Assembly (NCBI GenBank): GCA_963816985.1
Contig: CAWFMF010000004.1
Location: 1,674,001 to 1,738,000 of the forward strand
Direction: 5' to 3'
Length of the DNA stretch: 64,000 bases
DNA from: JAIVJM01 sp963816985
GTDB lineage: Bacteria; Acidobacteriota; Blastocatellia; Pyrinomonadales; Pyrinomonadaceae
Positions 25,940-35,459 of this stretch are shown piece after piece. A program made the translations under genes and the position numbers. The first letter of the stretch is position 1, and each line of letters starts with the position of its first letter. The notes below the pieces were generated by a model, which was not told the origin of the DNA, ran no database searches, and worked only from the letters and a program-made list of their open reading frames with translations.

Positions 25940-26790
25940 CAGACGACTATTGCCACCCACTCGCCTTCGCCGGTGACTTCAAACTTGCCGACGCCCAATT
26001 CACGCAGGCGTGAAGTGACGAGGCCGGTCTGCGTTTCGAGGATGCCGGAGAGGACGAGCCGCTCGCAGGTCGCCGCGAGCAAAGAGGGGAGGAGCGGGAC
26101 TATCACGTCCGCCGTCAGGTTGGCGCAGACGAGCGAGGCCGAAGGCGTCGTCTCGTCCACCGAGCCGACGCGAAATTCGATGCGTTCGCCGACGCCGTTG
26201 AGGTGCGCGTTCTCGCGCGCTATCTCGACGGCCAGAGGGTCTGTGTCGCACGCCTCGACGCGTGCATCCGTAGAGAGTTTGGCGGCGGCGATGGCGAGGA
26301 TGCCCGTGCCCGTCCCCACGTCGAGGAAACTGCCGCCCGCGAAGTGTTTTTCTAACGCGGCGAGACAGAGGCGCGTCGTCTCGTGCGTCCCCGTGCCGAA
26401 GGCCATGCCCGGCTCAACGCGGATGACGATACGCCCCGCCGTCGCCGCGTCTTCCAGTTCGCTCCACGGCGGCGCGACGAGAAAACGCTCGCCCGCCTCG
26501 ACGGGCCGCCAACCCTTCTTCCACTCGGCGAGCCAGTCGCGCCCCTCCACCTCCCGGTGCTTCATCTCGCGCACGTCCGAAGTGTCGAGCCCGTAGACGA
26601 CCAGCGCCTCGCGCAGAGCCTCGCGCACGTGCTCGACCAACGGCGGCGAGTCGAAGTAAGCGGAGACGCGGACGAACTCGCCGTCCTCGCCCGCGACTTC
26701 AGTCCCGCCCGCGCCCGCCTCCATCAGAGCGTACTCCACCGCCTCGCGCGCCCGCGCCGTCAAAGTCAAATCGAGTGCGTACCAATTCAT
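25939..26790 (-). CDS. prmA: Ribosomal protein L11 methyltransferase
   Basis: A 283-residue enzyme that methylates ribosomal protein L11 using S-adenosylmethionine. The N-terminal substrate-binding part is divergent. The catalytic domain has MAFGTGTHETTRLCLAALE (about 130), DVGTGTGILAIAAAKL (motif I, about 158) and NLTADVIVPLLP (about 222). ATG 26790 is the only good start; the following rsmE overlaps its stop. An ACCGTGA hairpin separates it from era on the same strand downstream of it in coordinates. Confidence 0.93.
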   Translation of the reverse strand: MNWYALDLTLTARAREAVEYALMEAGAGGTEVAGEDGEFVRVSAYFDSPPLVEHVREALREALVVYGLDTSDVREMKHREVEGRDWLAEWKKGWRPVEAGERFLVAPPWSELEDAATAGRIVIRVEPGMAFGTGTHETTRLCLAALEKHFAGGSFLDVGTGTGILAIAAAKLSTDARVEACDTDPLAVEIARENAHLNGVGERIEFRVGSVDETTPSASLVCANLTADVIVPLLPSLLAATCERLVLSGILETQTGLVTSRLRELGVGKFEVTGEGEWVAIVV

Positions 26791-26918
26791 AAGAGCCGTG
26801 AACCGTCAACCGTGACAGGTGACAGGAGAAAAGCCGCGAGCCGTAAACCGTAAACGGTGACGGGAGAAGAAACAGTCTTCCTCCTGTCGCCCGTCACGAT
26901 TCACGGCTCACGGTCTTT
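26791..26918. repeat. Long hairpin, ACCGTGA word family (copy 2)
   Basis: The left part has GCCGTGAACCGTCAACCGTG and GACAGGTGACAGGAG plus a second word run (CCGTAAACCGTAAACGGTGA). The right arm CCTCCTGTCGCCCGTCACG ends TCACGGCTCACGGTCTTT. The right arm encodes the last residues (DREP) and stop of era. Confidence 0.85.
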
Positions 26919-27845
26919 AATCCCCATCTCGTTGAGAGCGCGCGGTGAGTTGCGCCAGTCCTCTTCGACCTTGACGAAGAGTTCGAGGTAGACGTGGTGG
27001 CCGACGAGCCGCTCGATGTCATGGCGGGCGCGCGTGCCGATCTCTTTGAGCCGCTCGGCCCCCTTGCCGATGACGATCTTTTTCTGCGACGCGCGCTCGA
27101 CGTAGATGGCGCAGTAGATGCGCGAGAGTTGGTCGCTCACCTCCTCGTAGCGTTCGGTGACGACCGCCGTCACGTAAGGGATTTCCTCGCCCGTCGTGTG
27201 GAGGATTTTCTCGCGCACGATCTCTGAGACGAGCGCGCGAAGGGGCTGGTCGGTCAGCTCGTCCTCGCCGAAGACGGGCTCGCCTTCCGGAAGGTTGCGA
27301 ATGATTTCGGGGACGAGCTCTTCGACCACGTTGCCGCGCCGCGCCGAGATGGGAACGACCGAGCGCCACTCGTGCTCGCGCCCGTACCACTCCATGAGCG
27401 GGAGCAGCGCAGACTTCTCGGCGAGCCTGTCCGTCTTGTTGAGGAGGAGGACGGCGGGCTTCGCCGAGCGGCGGACGAGTTCGAGGACGAAGCGGTCGCC
27501 GTTGCCGGTCGGGACGCTCGCGTCGCGGATGAGGAGCAGCAGGTCAACGCCTTCGAGCGCGTCGTGGACGGCGGCCATCATCCGCCGGTTGAGGAGGTGG
27601 CCGGGCAAGTGCACGCCCGGCGTATCCACCAAAACGATCTGCCCTTCGGGCCGCGTGATGACGCCGCGAATCTGCCCGCGCGTCGTCTGCGGCTTGTTCG
27701 AGACCGCCGCGATCTTCTCGCCCACGAGCTTATTCAAAAGCGTGGATTTCCCCGCGTTCGGTCGCCCCACCAGAGCGACGTAGCCGCTGCGCCGTGGCGG
27801 CGCGAGCGCCCCGTTGCTACTCTCTGAATGATTTTCGCTCGACAT
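26901..27845 (-). CDS. era: GTPase Era
   Basis: A 314-residue essential ribosome-assembly GTPase that binds the 3' end of 16S rRNA. The G-domain shows GRPNAGKSTLLN (G1, about 27), TRGQ (G2), DTPGVHLPG (G3) and NKTD (G4). The C-terminal KH domain has the GKGAERLKEIGTRARHDIE segment. ATG 27845 has GAGGGAAG upstream. The last residues and stop lie inside a hairpin repeat arm, so the true ancestral C-terminus may have been shorter or different; the family otherwise ends close to this point. Confidence 0.94.
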   Translation of the reverse strand: MSSENHSESSNGALAPPRRSGYVALVGRPNAGKSTLLNKLVGEKIAAVSNKPQTTRGQIRGVITRPEGQIVLVDTPGVHLPGHLLNRRMMAAVHDALEGVDLLLLIRDASVPTGNGDRFVLELVRRSAKPAVLLLNKTDRLAEKSALLPLMEWYGREHEWRSVVPISARRGNVVEELVPEIIRNLPEGEPVFGEDELTDQPLRALVSEIVREKILHTTGEEIPYVTAVVTERYEEVSDQLSRIYCAIYVERASQKKIVIGKGAERLKEIGTRARHDIERLVGHHVYLELFVKVEEDWRNSPRALNEMGIKDREP

Positions 27846-28332
27846 AATTTAGCTTCCCTCTGAACAAGCAAATGGATGTCCGCGCCCGCCGCCCGCGTCC
27901 GTGTTGCATATAAATTGCATGAAATCCATTGCATCGTAGCTCTCGTTAGTCGCGGGGCGCAAAAAAAATATATATATTCCACCCGAAGGGTTCCGGCGCA
28001 GGCGACTCCTTACTACGGTTACAAGCTCAAAATAATTACACATTTCGCTCGTTTTCGTCTGTCGCAAGTAATACTTTCAGACGGGGTGCTCGCGGACGCG
28101 GGGGGTGGTCACGGGGCGGTAAATTTCCGCTTCGAATCTTCAGCCCTCTGGATTAATCTCCGAAATCTTGGATAAGGGAAATGGTCTGCCCCAAGATCGC
28201 CGGGCCGTAGCTGCCCGAATTCGACACATCCCCCCGAAGCCAGCTCGTGCGGCGGCGGGGTTTCAAATCCACCCGGTACGTTCCACGTATCATTCTCGTG
28301 TCAGTCTCAGGAAATCTAGAAGGAGGAGCCTA
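27846..28332. promoter_or_regulatory. Long AT-rich upstream region of the TonB receptor gene
   Basis: A 487-base divergent gap without a supported gene. It contains an AT-rich tract (around 27960-27985), three direct TTGCAT hexamers (27904, 27914, 27929), and an AGGAGGAG ribosome site at 28321-28328 for the receptor. The length suggests a regulated promoter and a long leader; no known riboswitch is recognisable. Confidence 0.45.
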
Positions 28333-31300
28333 ATGGATAGGGGACGCTTCATTTTCAGGAGCTTTCTAGCAAGGGCCTTTACAGTCGCCCTACTGGTGTG
28401 CGGCTTGTGGGCCGTCAACGCGTCGGCCCAGGGGTCGAACACGCGCGTCAACGGGACGGTGAAGGACGCGCAGGGCGCGGTCGTCGCCGGGGCGACCGTC
28501 ACCCTGACGGACAACGCCACCCAGACTTCGCAGACGGCGACCACCAACGAAGACGGCCAGTTCGCCTTCAACGCCGTCCGCGAGGGCCTGTACACCCTCG
28601 TCGCCGAGGGCGCGGGCTTCAAGAAGACGTCGGTGCCCGACGTGCGCGTCAACATTGACCAGACTTCGACGATCAACGTTGCGCTCGAAGTCGGCGCGCT
28701 CGGCGAGACCGTGACCGTCACGGCCTCGGACGCGCAGGCGCTCGTCAACACCGAGAACGCGCAGCTTAGCACGACCGTGCAGGAGCGGCAGATTCAGGAC
28801 CTCCCGCTCAACGGTCGCAACCCGCTGTCGCTCGCGGGCCTTCAGGCCGGCGTTAATTCGAGCGGCCAGGGGACGCGCGCCGCGTCCGTCAACGGGCTGC
28901 GCGGGACGTTCACGAACCTGACGTGGGACGGCATCAACATCAACGACAACTTCATCCGCACCGACAGCTTCTTCGGCGTCGCCGCCCCCTCGGTGGCGAG
29001 CGTCTCGGAGTTCACGCTGACGACGCAGAACGGCGGCGCGGCTGACGGCCTCGGCGTCGCGCAGGTCAAGCTCGTCACGCCGCGCGGCGGCACCGAGTAC
29101 CACGGCCAGTTCTTTGAGTACCACCGCAACGACATCTTCGACGCCAACACCTTCTTCAACAACGCGGGCGGGCGCTTCGTCGCCACCGACGCGGCGGTCG
29201 TCGCCGGTCGCGCGACGGTCGGCGATCAGCGCCTCCAGAAGCCGAAGCTCATCCAGAACCAGTTCGGCTTCAACATCGGCGGCCCGATGGTCGTCCCGAA
29301 GTTCGGCGAGGGCGGAGCCTCGACGTGGGGCAAGGACAAGCTCTTCTTCTACTTCTTCTACGAGGGCACGCGCGTCGCGCAGGAAGCTAGCGTCACCCGC
29401 ACCTTCCTCACGCAGAACGCGCGCAACGGCCTCTTCACCTACCGCGCGGCCTGCACCAACACGGGCACCAACATCTGCCCCGCGGGCGTCACGCCGGGCT
29501 CCTTGCAGACCATCAACCTGCTGTCGCTCACGGGCCGCCCGCTCGACCCGATCACTTCCGATCTGGGTCGCCGCGCCCCGCTCCCGAACGACTCGACGAC
29601 CGGTGACCTCGCGAACGTCCCCGGCGGTGCCGCGCTCTCTAACTTCGGCACCTTCCGCTTCAACTCGCCGCTCGGCAGCACGAGCGACCTGTGGGGCTTC
29701 CGCACCGACTTCGACGCTTCCGAGCGCCACCGCTTCGAGGCCATCTACAACCGCTTCACCTTCGAGTTCCCGAACTCCGGCGGCGAGCCGTTCCCCGGCG
29801 CGCCCGGAGACGGCCAGACCTCGGTGCGCCCGCGCGGCTCTTTCGCGTGGCACTGGACGCCGACCAACACCATCAACAACGAGCTGCGCTTCGGCTTCAA
29901 CCACTACAACGTTCAGTTCTTCACGAACGAGCAGTTCAGCCGTGGCTACCAGATCGTGCTCCCGTTGGTCTCGGACTCCGAGGACAACTTCCTGCCGCAG
30001 GGCCGCGTCGTCAAGACCTACGACCTGATTGACAACGCCTCGTGGTCAATGGGCAACCACACGCTCCGCTTCGGCGGCAACTACCGCAACAACTTCATCG
30101 CGCCCTTCAACGACGGCGGCGTGCTCCCCTCGTTCAACATCGGGTTCACCGCCACCGGCACGCCGAGCCCGCTGGCTTCGGGGCTCTTCCCCGGCGGCAT
30201 CTCCGGCACCGAGCTGGGCAACGCCAACAGCGTCCTCGCGATCCTGACCGGCCCCATCAGTCAGGGCACGCAGACCTTCAACGTTGCCAGCCGCACCGCG
30301 GGCTTCGTCCCCGGCGCGACGCAGCAGCAGCGCTTCAAGTACCACAGCATGAGCGGCTACATTCAGGACACCTGGCGCGCGCGTCAGGGCCTGTCGCTCA
30401 ACTTCGGCGTGCGCTACGAGTTCATCTCGGTGCCGCAGGAAGAGCTGGGCCTGGTGCTTCTGCCGACCAACACTTCGTTGGGCGTGCTGCTGGAGAACGC
30501 GACGCTCGACTTCGCTTCGGGCGGAGACCGTCGCGGGTTCTTCCCGAACGACAAGAACAACTTCGCGCCCTCGTTCAGCTTCGCGTGGGACCCGTTTAAC
30601 GACGGCAAGACCTCGTTGCGCGGCGGCTACGCGATCTCCTACGTGATTGACAACAACATCACGACGGTGCTGAACGCCGTTCGCGGCAACCCCGGCCTCA
30701 TCGGCTCGACCCGCACGCTGACCGGCGCTTCGGTCGCGGGCCGCACTCCGGGCGGCACGGGCGGCGGCGTCCCGACCATCCCAACGCCGGTGGTCTCGAT
30801 CCCGCGCACCGTCTCGCAGAACCTGACGGACTTCGGCTTCGCCAGCGCCTTCTTCAGCTTCGACCCGAACTTCAAGACGCCCTACGTCCAGCAGTGGAAC
30901 GTCGGCATCGAGCGCGAGCTGTTCAAGGACACCGTGCTGGAAGTTCGCTACGTGGGCAACCGCGGGACGAAGCTGACGCGCGGTATTGACAACAACCAGC
31001 TCCGCGTCCAGTCGAACACGGCCTTCCTGACCGACGTGCAGCGCGGCTACCGCAACATCCTGCGTTGCGGCGCGACCACGAGCAACAACCCGAATCCGAC
31101 CCTGGCGCAGTGCCCGGGCCGCGAGGCGTTGACCTACATCCCGCTGCTCGGCGCGGGCCTCGGCCTCAACGGGTTCCTGACGGACGCCGGCGTCCGCACG
31201 CTCTTCTCGCAGGGACAGGCGGGCGCGCTCGCCGAGTTCTACGCGGGTGCGAACCGCACCTTCTTCTTCGGGCCCGGCGTCTCGACCATCCCGGTCACGG

Positions 31301-32163
31301 ACTTCCTCCCGAACCCGAACACCTTCATCGCGGACTTGTACTGCAACTGCGCCAACTCCTGGTACAACGGCTTGCAGACCGAACTCCGCCGCCGCTTCAA
31401 CAACGGCCTCTACTTCCAGGCCAACTACACCTACAGCAAGTCGCTGACGGACTTCGAAGGCAGCCAGAGCAACTTCGCGGGCCTCATGGACTTGACGCAG
31501 GGCACCGTCCTTGAGAAGCAGCGCGCCGTTGACGACATCACGCACGTCTTCAAGGCCAACGGGCTCTACGAGCTTCCGTTCGGCCCCGGCAAGCGCTTCC
31601 TCGACCGCGGCGGCGTGGTCGGCAAACTCCTCGGCGGGTGGAGCCTCAACGGCCTCATGCGCTGGCAGTCGGGCGAGCCGGTCTCCATCGTCTCGGCGCG
31701 CGCGACCGTCAACCGCGCCGGTCGTTCGACCCTCAACAGCGTTGACTCGACCCTGACCGTTCAGCAGTTGCAGGAGCGGACGGGCCTCTTCTTCGACGCC
31801 AACGGGTCGCCCGTGCTCTTCGACCCGGCGCTCATCGCGGCGGTGCGCGCCACCGGCGCGGCTGAGCCGGACAGGACGACGACCAACGGCTTCCTGACCA
31901 ACCCGCGTCCCGGCTTCTTCGGGAACCTTCAGTTGACCCCGGTCAGCGGCCCGTCGGTGCTCTTCTTCGACGCCAGCCTGATCAAGCGCACCAGCATCAC
32001 GGAGCGCGTCAACCTTGAGTTCCGCGTCGAGGCCTTCAACGTTCTGAACAAGACCAACTTCAACATCGGTCAGGTGCAGAACATCAACGCGGCGGCCTTC
32101 GGTCGCATCACCTCGACGTTTGACCCGCGCATCATGCAGTTCGCGGCCAAGCTGAACTTCTAA
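28333..32163 (+). CDS. TonB-dependent receptor with N-terminal carboxypeptidase-regulatory-like domain
   Basis: A 1276-residue outer-membrane transporter of the Oar-like type abundant in Acidobacteriota. Order: signal peptide (about residues 1-34, ending NASAQG), a CarboxypepD_reg beta-sandwich (about 38-120, GTVKDAQGAVVAGATVTLTD), a plug domain (about 125-260, with DLPLNGRNPLSLAGLQ), then a large beta barrel to a terminal aromatic (KLNF). Such proteins import large substrates with TonB energy; the substrate is unknown. It has a very strong ribosome site and heavily biased codons, suggesting high expression. Two hairpin terminators follow. Confidence 0.93.
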   Translation: MDRGRFIFRSFLARAFTVALLVCGLWAVNASAQGSNTRVNGTVKDAQGAVVAGATVTLTDNATQTSQTATTNEDGQFAFNAVREGLYTLVAEGAGFKKTSVPDVRVNIDQTSTINVALEVGALGETVTVTASDAQALVNTENAQLSTTVQERQIQDLPLNGRNPLSLAGLQAGVNSSGQGTRAASVNGLRGTFTNLTWDGININDNFIRTDSFFGVAAPSVASVSEFTLTTQNGGAADGLGVAQVKLVTPRGGTEYHGQFFEYHRNDIFDANTFFNNAGGRFVATDAAVVAGRATVGDQRLQKPKLIQNQFGFNIGGPMVVPKFGEGGASTWGKDKLFFYFFYEGTRVAQEASVTRTFLTQNARNGLFTYRAACTNTGTNICPAGVTPGSLQTINLLSLTGRPLDPITSDLGRRAPLPNDSTTGDLANVPGGAALSNFGTFRFNSPLGSTSDLWGFRTDFDASERHRFEAIYNRFTFEFPNSGGEPFPGAPGDGQTSVRPRGSFAWHWTPTNTINNELRFGFNHYNVQFFTNEQFSRGYQIVLPLVSDSEDNFLPQGRVVKTYDLIDNASWSMGNHTLRFGGNYRNNFIAPFNDGGVLPSFNIGFTATGTPSPLASGLFPGGISGTELGNANSVLAILTGPISQGTQTFNVASRTAGFVPGATQQQRFKYHSMSGYIQDTWRARQGLSLNFGVRYEFISVPQEELGLVLLPTNTSLGVLLENATLDFASGGDRRGFFPNDKNNFAPSFSFAWDPFNDGKTSLRGGYAISYVIDNNITTVLNAVRGNPGLIGSTRTLTGASVAGRTPGGTGGGVPTIPTPVVSIPRTVSQNLTDFGFASAFFSFDPNFKTPYVQQWNVGIERELFKDTVLEVRYVGNRGTKLTRGIDNNQLRVQSNTAFLTDVQRGYRNILRCGATTSNNPNPTLAQCPGREALTYIPLLGAGLGLNGFLTDAGVRTLFSQGQAGALAEFYAGANRTFFFGPGVSTIPVTDFLPNPNTFIADLYCNCANSWYNGLQTELRRRFNNGLYFQANYTYSKSLTDFEGSQSNFAGLMDLTQGTVLEKQRAVDDITHVFKANGLYELPFGPGKRFLDRGGVVGKLLGGWSLNGLMRWQSGEPVSIVSARATVNRAGRSTLNSVDSTLTVQQLQERTGLFFDANGSPVLFDPALIAAVRATGAAEPDRTTTNGFLTNPRPGFFGNLQLTPVSGPSVLFFDASLIKRTSITERVNLEFRVEAFNVLNKTNFNIGQVQNINAAAFGRITSTFDPRIMQFAAKLNF

Positions 32164-32171
32164 CGGCGGAC

Positions 32172-32208
32172 GTGGCCGTCACCCGCAAGCGGGTGACGGC
32201 CACACCGT
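32172..32208 (+). terminator. Hairpin terminator after the receptor gene
   Basis: A perfect 15-bp stem (GTGGCCGTCACCCGC / GCGGGTGACGGCCAC) with almost no loop, then ACCGTTTT. It begins 8 bases after the receptor stop. Confidence 0.7.
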
Positions 32209-32228
32209 TTTCGTCCCTGACGCTCAAA

Positions 32229-32264
32229 CGGGCGCGGCCTCCAACAAAGGCCGCGCCCGCTCTT
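32229..32264 (+). terminator. Second hairpin terminator
   Basis: A perfect 12-bp GC stem (CGGGCGCGGCCT / AGGCCGCGCCCG) with a 7-base loop, followed by CTCTTT. It acts in tandem with the preceding hairpin. Confidence 0.7.
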
Positions 32265-32305
32265 TACCGGCCCGCGCCGCCGTGCGCTCGGTCGGCCTTG
32301 CCCCT

Positions 32306-32311
32306 TATAAT
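32306..32311 (+). promoter_or_regulatory. Likely -10 element for the gene at 32375
   Basis: A perfect TATAAT 64 bases before the start codon, just after the tandem terminators, so a new transcript probably begins here. The -35 region is not recognisable. Confidence 0.4.
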
Positions 32312-32374
32312 CCAAGGCGGCGCTCTCTCCCTCATGCGTCATCCCAAACAAAATATTTATTCGGAGGATTAAAG

Positions 32375-33244
32375 ATGAGAAATAGGCGAGTGGGCGGAAG
32401 CGGCTTGAAGTTTTGCGCGCTCCTTTTCGCCGCGCTGCTGGGGTGCGCGGCGCAGGCGTCGGCCCAGAAGATGAAGGCCGAGGACGTGGTGGCGAAGCAC
32501 CTCGAAGCCCTCGGCAAGGCGGAGCTGCGCGCCCCGACGCGCACCCGCTCGGTGACCGGCGGCATCGCGGTCGTCCTCCGCAACAGCGCCGGCGGCGGGC
32601 GGCCCGAAGGGGAGGCGTTGATCGCCACCGACGGCCAGAAAATCCTCTACATCACGGAGTTCAAGCAGGCCGACTACCCGTTCGAGCGGATGGGCTTCGA
32701 CGGCAAGAAGGTCACCGTCCGGCAATACCGCCCCGGTCGGCGCACGGCCTTCGGCGAGTTCGTCCTGAGCCACGAGGTGCTCTTCAAGGAGGGGCTCATC
32801 GGCGGGGCGCTCTCGTCGGCGTGGCCGCTTTTGAACCTCGCGGAGCGCGGCGCGAAGCTCGGCTACGACGGGACGGCCAAGGTCAACGGGCGCGAGGCCC
32901 ACAAGCTCAGCTACAAGCCGAAGAAGGGCTCCGACCTGAAGATCAAACTCTACTTCGACGCCCAGACTTTCAATCACCTGCGGACGGAGTACGACCGCGT
33001 GGTGGCCGCGACGATGGGGCCGGTTCCGGGCTCTTCCGCCGGGCGCATTGACACGCGCTACCACCTCGCCGAAGACTTCGGCGAATTCAAGGACGAGAAG
33101 GGGCTCATGCTCCCGCACTCCTACCGCATGGAGTACATGGTCACTTCGGAGATCGGCCCCGTCCTCCTCGACTGGAATTTCCAGCTCAACAACTTCACCT
33201 TCGATGAGCCGATTAATCCGGCGTTGTTCGACACCGAGAGGTAA
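32375..33244 (+). CDS. Exported protein, LolA-like/outer membrane lipoprotein-sorting fold
   Basis: A 289-residue protein with a signal peptide (about 1-30, containing ALLGCAAQ, then ASAQK). The mature part begins AEDVVAKHLEALGKAE, the usual opening of periplasmic LolA/LolB-like or DUF4292-like lipid-binding proteins. It continues as beta strands (KVNGREAHKLSYKPKKG, then IKLYFDAQTFNHLRTEY). It probably binds a hydrophobic ligand in the periplasm; a true LolA role is not shown. GGAGG lies eight bases before ATG 32375. It follows the TonB receptor but has its own promoter. Confidence 0.78.
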   Translation: MRNRRVGGSGLKFCALLFAALLGCAAQASAQKMKAEDVVAKHLEALGKAELRAPTRTRSVTGGIAVVLRNSAGGGRPEGEALIATDGQKILYITEFKQADYPFERMGFDGKKVTVRQYRPGRRTAFGEFVLSHEVLFKEGLIGGALSSAWPLLNLAERGAKLGYDGTAKVNGREAHKLSYKPKKGSDLKIKLYFDAQTFNHLRTEYDRVVAATMGPVPGSSAGRIDTRYHLAEDFGEFKDEKGLMLPHSYRMEYMVTSEIGPVLLDWNFQLNNFTFDEPINPALFDTER

Positions 33245-33261
33245 GAAAGACGAGTCAGGGT

Positions 33262-33317
33262 CAAAGGGGAAGGGGCCGAGGGAAGAATTCATCTCCCTCG
33301 ACCCCTTTCCTCTTTTT
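33262..33317. repeat. Hairpin, AAAGGGGAAGGGG family
   Basis: Left arm AAAGGGGAAGGGGCCGAGGG and right arm CCCTCGACCCCTTTCCTCTTT with an ~11-base loop, between convergent genes. The run of T after the right arm makes it a plausible terminator for the plus-strand gene. Confidence 0.75.
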
Positions 33318-33349
33318 AAGCCTCTTAAACTCTCTTCTCTCAGTCAGCG

Positions 33350-34516
33350 TCAGCCCGCCGCCGAGCCGCGCGCCATCTCGCCGTTGAGCCTCATAATCTC
33401 CAACGTCATCTCGGCTGAGGCGTACATGTCCTTCACGTCGAGCCACTCCTTGACGGTGTGGATGGCGCGCATCCCCGTGCCGAGGTTGGCGCACTCGATG
33501 CCCTGCTTGTTGAAGATGTTGGCGTCGCAGCCGCCGCCCGACGCGAGCGTCTTGACTTCGAGGTTCATGCGCGAGGCCGCGCCGAGGACGAGCTGCACGA
33601 CGCGCGAGCTGTCGGGCACGTCCATCGCGTAGTACTCGCGCGTCACCTGCGACTCGACGCGCCCCTTCGTCGTCACGCCGTCCACCGTCACCTCGTACTT
33701 CTCCGCCGCGTCGGTCAGACACTTAATCATGTGCTCGGTCTGCGCGTTGAGCTTCGCCTCGTCGAGCGAGCGCGCCTCGCCCCGGAGCGTGACGAGGTTG
33801 GTGATGATGTTCGTCGCCTCGCCGCCGCGGATGACGCCGATGTTGGCGGTCGTCACCTCGTCAATGCGTCCGAGCTTCATGGCGGCGATGCCTTCGGCGG
33901 CGATCTTTATCGCCGAGATGCCCTGCTCCGGCGCGACCCCGGCGTGCGATTCGAGGCCGAAGATTTTGAACTCGAAGTGGTTGGCCGAAGGCCCCTTCGT
34001 GAAGAGGAAGCCGGGGTCGTCCGAGTCGAAGACGAGGCCGTACTTGGCGCGCACCTTCGACAAGTCGAGGTGCTTCGCGCCGAGCAGTCCGACCTCTTCG
34101 CAGATGGAGAAGACGGCGTCAATCGGCGCGTGCGGGATTGCCTGCTCCTGAAGGCAGCGGATGGTCTCGATGATGACGGCGCAGCCCGACTTGTCGTCGC
34201 CGCCGAGGACGGTCGTGCCGTCGGTGCGGATGATGTCGCCCTCGACGACCGGCTTGACGCCCTCGCCGGGGACGACCGTGTCCATGTGCGCCGACATCAT
34301 GATGGCTTCAGCGCCCGGAATCGTCCCCGGAAAACGCGCGATGACGTTGCCGGTGTTGCCGCCGACCTTTTCGCCCGCGCCGTCTATCTCGACCTCCGCG
34401 CCCATCTCCTCGCAAATCGCGCGGATGCGCTCGGCCACCTCGCGCTCCTTGCGCGAGATGCTGTCAATCTGGACGAGTTCGAGCAGAAGATTCTTGATGC
34501 GCTCCTGATTAATCAT
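33350..34516 (-). CDS. M20-family peptidase, PepT-like
   Basis: A 388-residue metallopeptidase resembling tripeptide aminopeptidase PepT. Zinc ligands are visible as His in MMSAHMDTVVPG (about 76), the bridging Asp in GGDDKSGCAVI (about 107), the catalytic Glu-Glu in FSICEEVGLLGAKH (about 142) and a C-terminal His in MRAIHTVKEWL. The lid domain lies between (FEFKIFGLESHAGVAPEQG). It removes N-terminal residues from short peptides in the cytoplasm. ATG 34516 has GAGGAG upstream. It appears monocistronic. Confidence 0.9.
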   Translation of the reverse strand: MINQERIKNLLLELVQIDSISRKEREVAERIRAICEEMGAEVEIDGAGEKVGGNTGNVIARFPGTIPGAEAIMMSAHMDTVVPGEGVKPVVEGDIIRTDGTTVLGGDDKSGCAVIIETIRCLQEQAIPHAPIDAVFSICEEVGLLGAKHLDLSKVRAKYGLVFDSDDPGFLFTKGPSANHFEFKIFGLESHAGVAPEQGISAIKIAAEGIAAMKLGRIDEVTTANIGVIRGGEATNIITNLVTLRGEARSLDEAKLNAQTEHMIKCLTDAAEKYEVTVDGVTTKGRVESQVTREYYAMDVPDSSRVVQLVLGAASRMNLEVKTLASGGGCDANIFNKQGIECANLGTGMRAIHTVKEWLDVKDMYASAEMTLEIMRLNGEMARGSAAG

Positions 34517-34631
34517 GCAAGTCTCCTCAGAAAAGATTCTGAAAGCTTCTCAGTCATAAAAACACGGAAAGCGGCGGAGGAATTATTCGGCCAATCCTAC
34601 TACACGCGGCGGCGCGCGCGCCACGCGAAAG

Positions 34632-35342
34632 TCAACGGCTGACCTCTTCGAGCGCGCGTTGCAGTTCAGAGAGCTTGACTTGTAAGAGCGCGTCGTCGGC
34701 GTCGGCGGGGACGTGGATGGGGGGCGCGAGGCGGACGGTGGCGCGGGTGAAGGGCTTGGGGATTTGGAGGCCATCCCAGCTCGGAGTGCGCCAGAAGCTT
34801 TCGGCGTTGACGGCGAAGGGCAGGACGGGTCGGCCCGTCCGCTTGGCGAGGACGAGCGGCCCCATCTTGGCGACGCGGCGCGGGCCGCGCGGGCCGTCCA
34901 CGGTGAAGCCGCCGGGCGAACCTGAGCGCACGAGCCGCGTCATCTCGACGAGCGCGCCGACCGCGCCGCGCGACGAAGAGCCCCGCGCCGCGCCGTAGCC
35001 GAAGCGCTGGATGAAGCGCGCGATGTACTCGCCGTCGAAGCTCCGCGAGGTCATGACGACGATCCGACGGCGGCGGAAGTAGTAGGTGGCGAGGAACAGT
35101 TGTTCGTGCCAGAAGGCGAGGACGGGCGGCCCGCCGTCGCGCGCGACGGCCTCCCAGTGCTCCCAACCCTCGACGCGGAAGCGGACGGTGCGTCCGACAA
35201 TTTGGATGAGCGCGTAGAAGGCGAGGTCGGCGGCGCGAATCAGGAGTCGCTGCTTGAAGGTATACTCGGAGAGGTCGGCGAAGCCGTAGGCGCGCGCCTC
35301 CCGCGAGGGCTGTGGCTGCTCTTTTCGCGCGGAGGCTTCCAT
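34632..35342 (-). CDS. Lysophospholipid acyltransferase-like protein (DUF374)
   Basis: A 236-residue protein of the DUF374 family, related to glycerol-3-phosphate and lipid A acyltransferases. Motif-like segments are VLAFWHEQLF (catalytic-His region, about 73), GYGAARGSSSRGA and FTVDGPRGPRRVAKMG, which is highly characteristic of DUF374. One N-terminal hydrophobic helix (about 32-50) would tie it to the membrane. It likely adds an acyl chain to a lipid at the inner membrane; the acceptor is unknown. ATG 35342 begins the protein; a longer frame would read through the upstream hairpin. Confidence 0.82.
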   Translation of the reverse strand: MEASARKEQPQPSREARAYGFADLSEYTFKQRLLIRAADLAFYALIQIVGRTVRFRVEGWEHWEAVARDGGPPVLAFWHEQLFLATYYFRRRRIVVMTSRSFDGEYIARFIQRFGYGAARGSSSRGAVGALVEMTRLVRSGSPGGFTVDGPRGPRRVAKMGPLVLAKRTGRPVLPFAVNAESFWRTPSWDGLQIPKPFTRATVRLAPPIHVPADADDALLQVKLSELQRALEEVSR

Positions 35343-35385
35343 AAGATTTTCCGCGCAGAGTCTAACAAAAGGGGAGCAGGAGGCG

Positions 35386-35459
35386 ACAGTACCGCGAGCA
35401 GTAGCGAGCGGGTCGGGCATCATCAAGCTCAACCCGCTCGCTACCGCTCGCGGTACTGT
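35386..35459. repeat. Inverted repeat, ACCGCGAGC/TAGCGAGCGGGT family
   Basis: The arm ACAGTACCGCGAGCAGTAGC with GAGCGGGT pairs with ACCCGCTCGCTACCGCTCGC with GGTACTGT across an 18-base loop. It lies in the divergent gap 35343-35680, about 45 bases upstream of the acyltransferase start. It is a relative of the elements at 38109 and 60974, and a fragment (GAACCGCGAGCGGGTCGCTA) recurs at 63922. Confidence 0.85.
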
